This document shows, piece by piece, positions 63,841 to 64,000 of a stretch of DNA of 64,000 bases. The notes beneath the pieces are model-generated. The model worked only from the letters and a program-made list of their open reading frames with translations. It was not told the DNA's origin and searched no databases. Location: contig NZ_FUKM01000003.1 in assembly GCF_900163645.1 (NCBI RefSeq), forward strand, positions 1-64,000, written 5' to 3'. Every line of letters starts with the position of its first letter. The stretch's first letter is position 1. A program made the position numbers and the translations under genes. Source of the stretch: Halomonas citrativorans (GTDB taxonomy: Bacteria > Pseudomonadota > Gammaproteobacteria > Pseudomonadales > Halomonadaceae).

Positions 63841-64000
63841 TTATGGTATCAGAGCTATGTACTTGGCAGGAGATGGCTTTAAAAGATGGTAGCTGGTTTC
63901 GGGTAACCTGACGTAAACCCAGACGTCGCTTCCATCCGCTAACCGTTTTTTAACGCGCTCGTACCGAACGCCCAAGCGTTCATAGCGATCAAGCCGCCTT
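63841..64000 (-). CDS. Partial hypothetical gene (3' end)
   Basis: A minus-strand frame enters at the window edge and ends at TAA 63841-63843; 52 codons are visible (RRLDRYERLGVRYERVKKRL, then DVWVYVRLP, ending KYIALIP). Basic, no recognised domain. Its start is beyond base 64000, so the family cannot be judged. Confidence 0.55.
   Translation of the reverse strand, partial: RRLDRYERLGVRYERVKKRLADGSDVWVYVRLPETSYHLLKPSPAKYIALIP

Overview
The window looks like one chromosomal stretch of a heterotrophic, facultatively nitrate-respiring gammaproteobacterium. A marine or halophilic Halomonadaceae-type host fits the acidic proteins and the mix of tus, pdxH, narGHJI and polyol genes, but this is inference from gene content, since no rRNA or tRNA is present. 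The layout is a patchwork: a prophage edge, a partly decayed sugar-alcohol locus, a metabolic island bracketed by integrase remnants, then ordinary core genes.

1-6500: the early end of a Mu-like transposable prophage that continues beyond base 1. A rightward LexA/CI-type repressor (5424-6128) faces a leftward early operon: Ner-like regulator, small conserved protein, DDE transposase A, AAA ATPase B, a winged-helix protein, an HTH protein with a Cys tail, a zinc-ribbon protein, and a cut-off ORF. Repeated GGATG-type sites and palindromes surround the repressor start. 6500-7650 holds wrecks of an AAA ATPase gene and a DUF4276 gene, a pair often seen in defence contexts.

7813-20262: a polyol/pentitol locus. 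A LacI regulator converges on a leftward operon (periplasmic binding protein, CUT2 ABC ATPase, permease, FGGY kinase, L-xylulose-reductase-like SDR, xylulokinase, transaldolase, transketolase). A ribitol 2-dehydrogenase gene lies upstream. xylB and tkt are broken by several frameshifts while their neighbours are intact. Near-identical operators around TGTTGACGTCAACA sit before the binding-protein gene and before the ribitol dehydrogenase gene.

20460-34180: a 13-14 kb island with pieces of the same tyrosine integrase at both ends. The first half is a nitrogen-compound unit: DUF1989 protein, GntR/FCD regulator, fused permease-ATPase amino-acid ABC transporter, family 3 binding protein and a divergent amidase. 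The second half is a possible dicarboxylate pathway: LeuC/LeuD-type hydratase, tripartite tricarboxylate transporter TctABC, HutC-type GntR regulator and a lyase of the PEP mutase/isocitrate lyase superfamily. This is the most interesting candidate system in the window. 34181-35450 carries a 48-bp tandem duplication, two small orphan genes and a broken HTH gene.

35456-53500: 3-hydroxybutyrate dehydrogenase, then a complete nitrate respiration locus: two NarK transporters, NarXL, a Yip1-like protein, a MarR regulator, SirB2, narGHJI and a co-oriented parvulin. 7-2-7 NarL-type sites are visible before the second narK and before narG. Two small zinc-ribbon proteins follow.

53700-64000: housekeeping genes: aldo/keto reductase, YccA/Bax-inhibitor-like protein, tusDCB-tusE for tRNA 2-thiolation, an XRE-cupin regulator, a histone-deacetylase-like enzyme, a PatZ-type protein acetyltransferase, pdxH, a DUF2069 membrane protein and WrbA.
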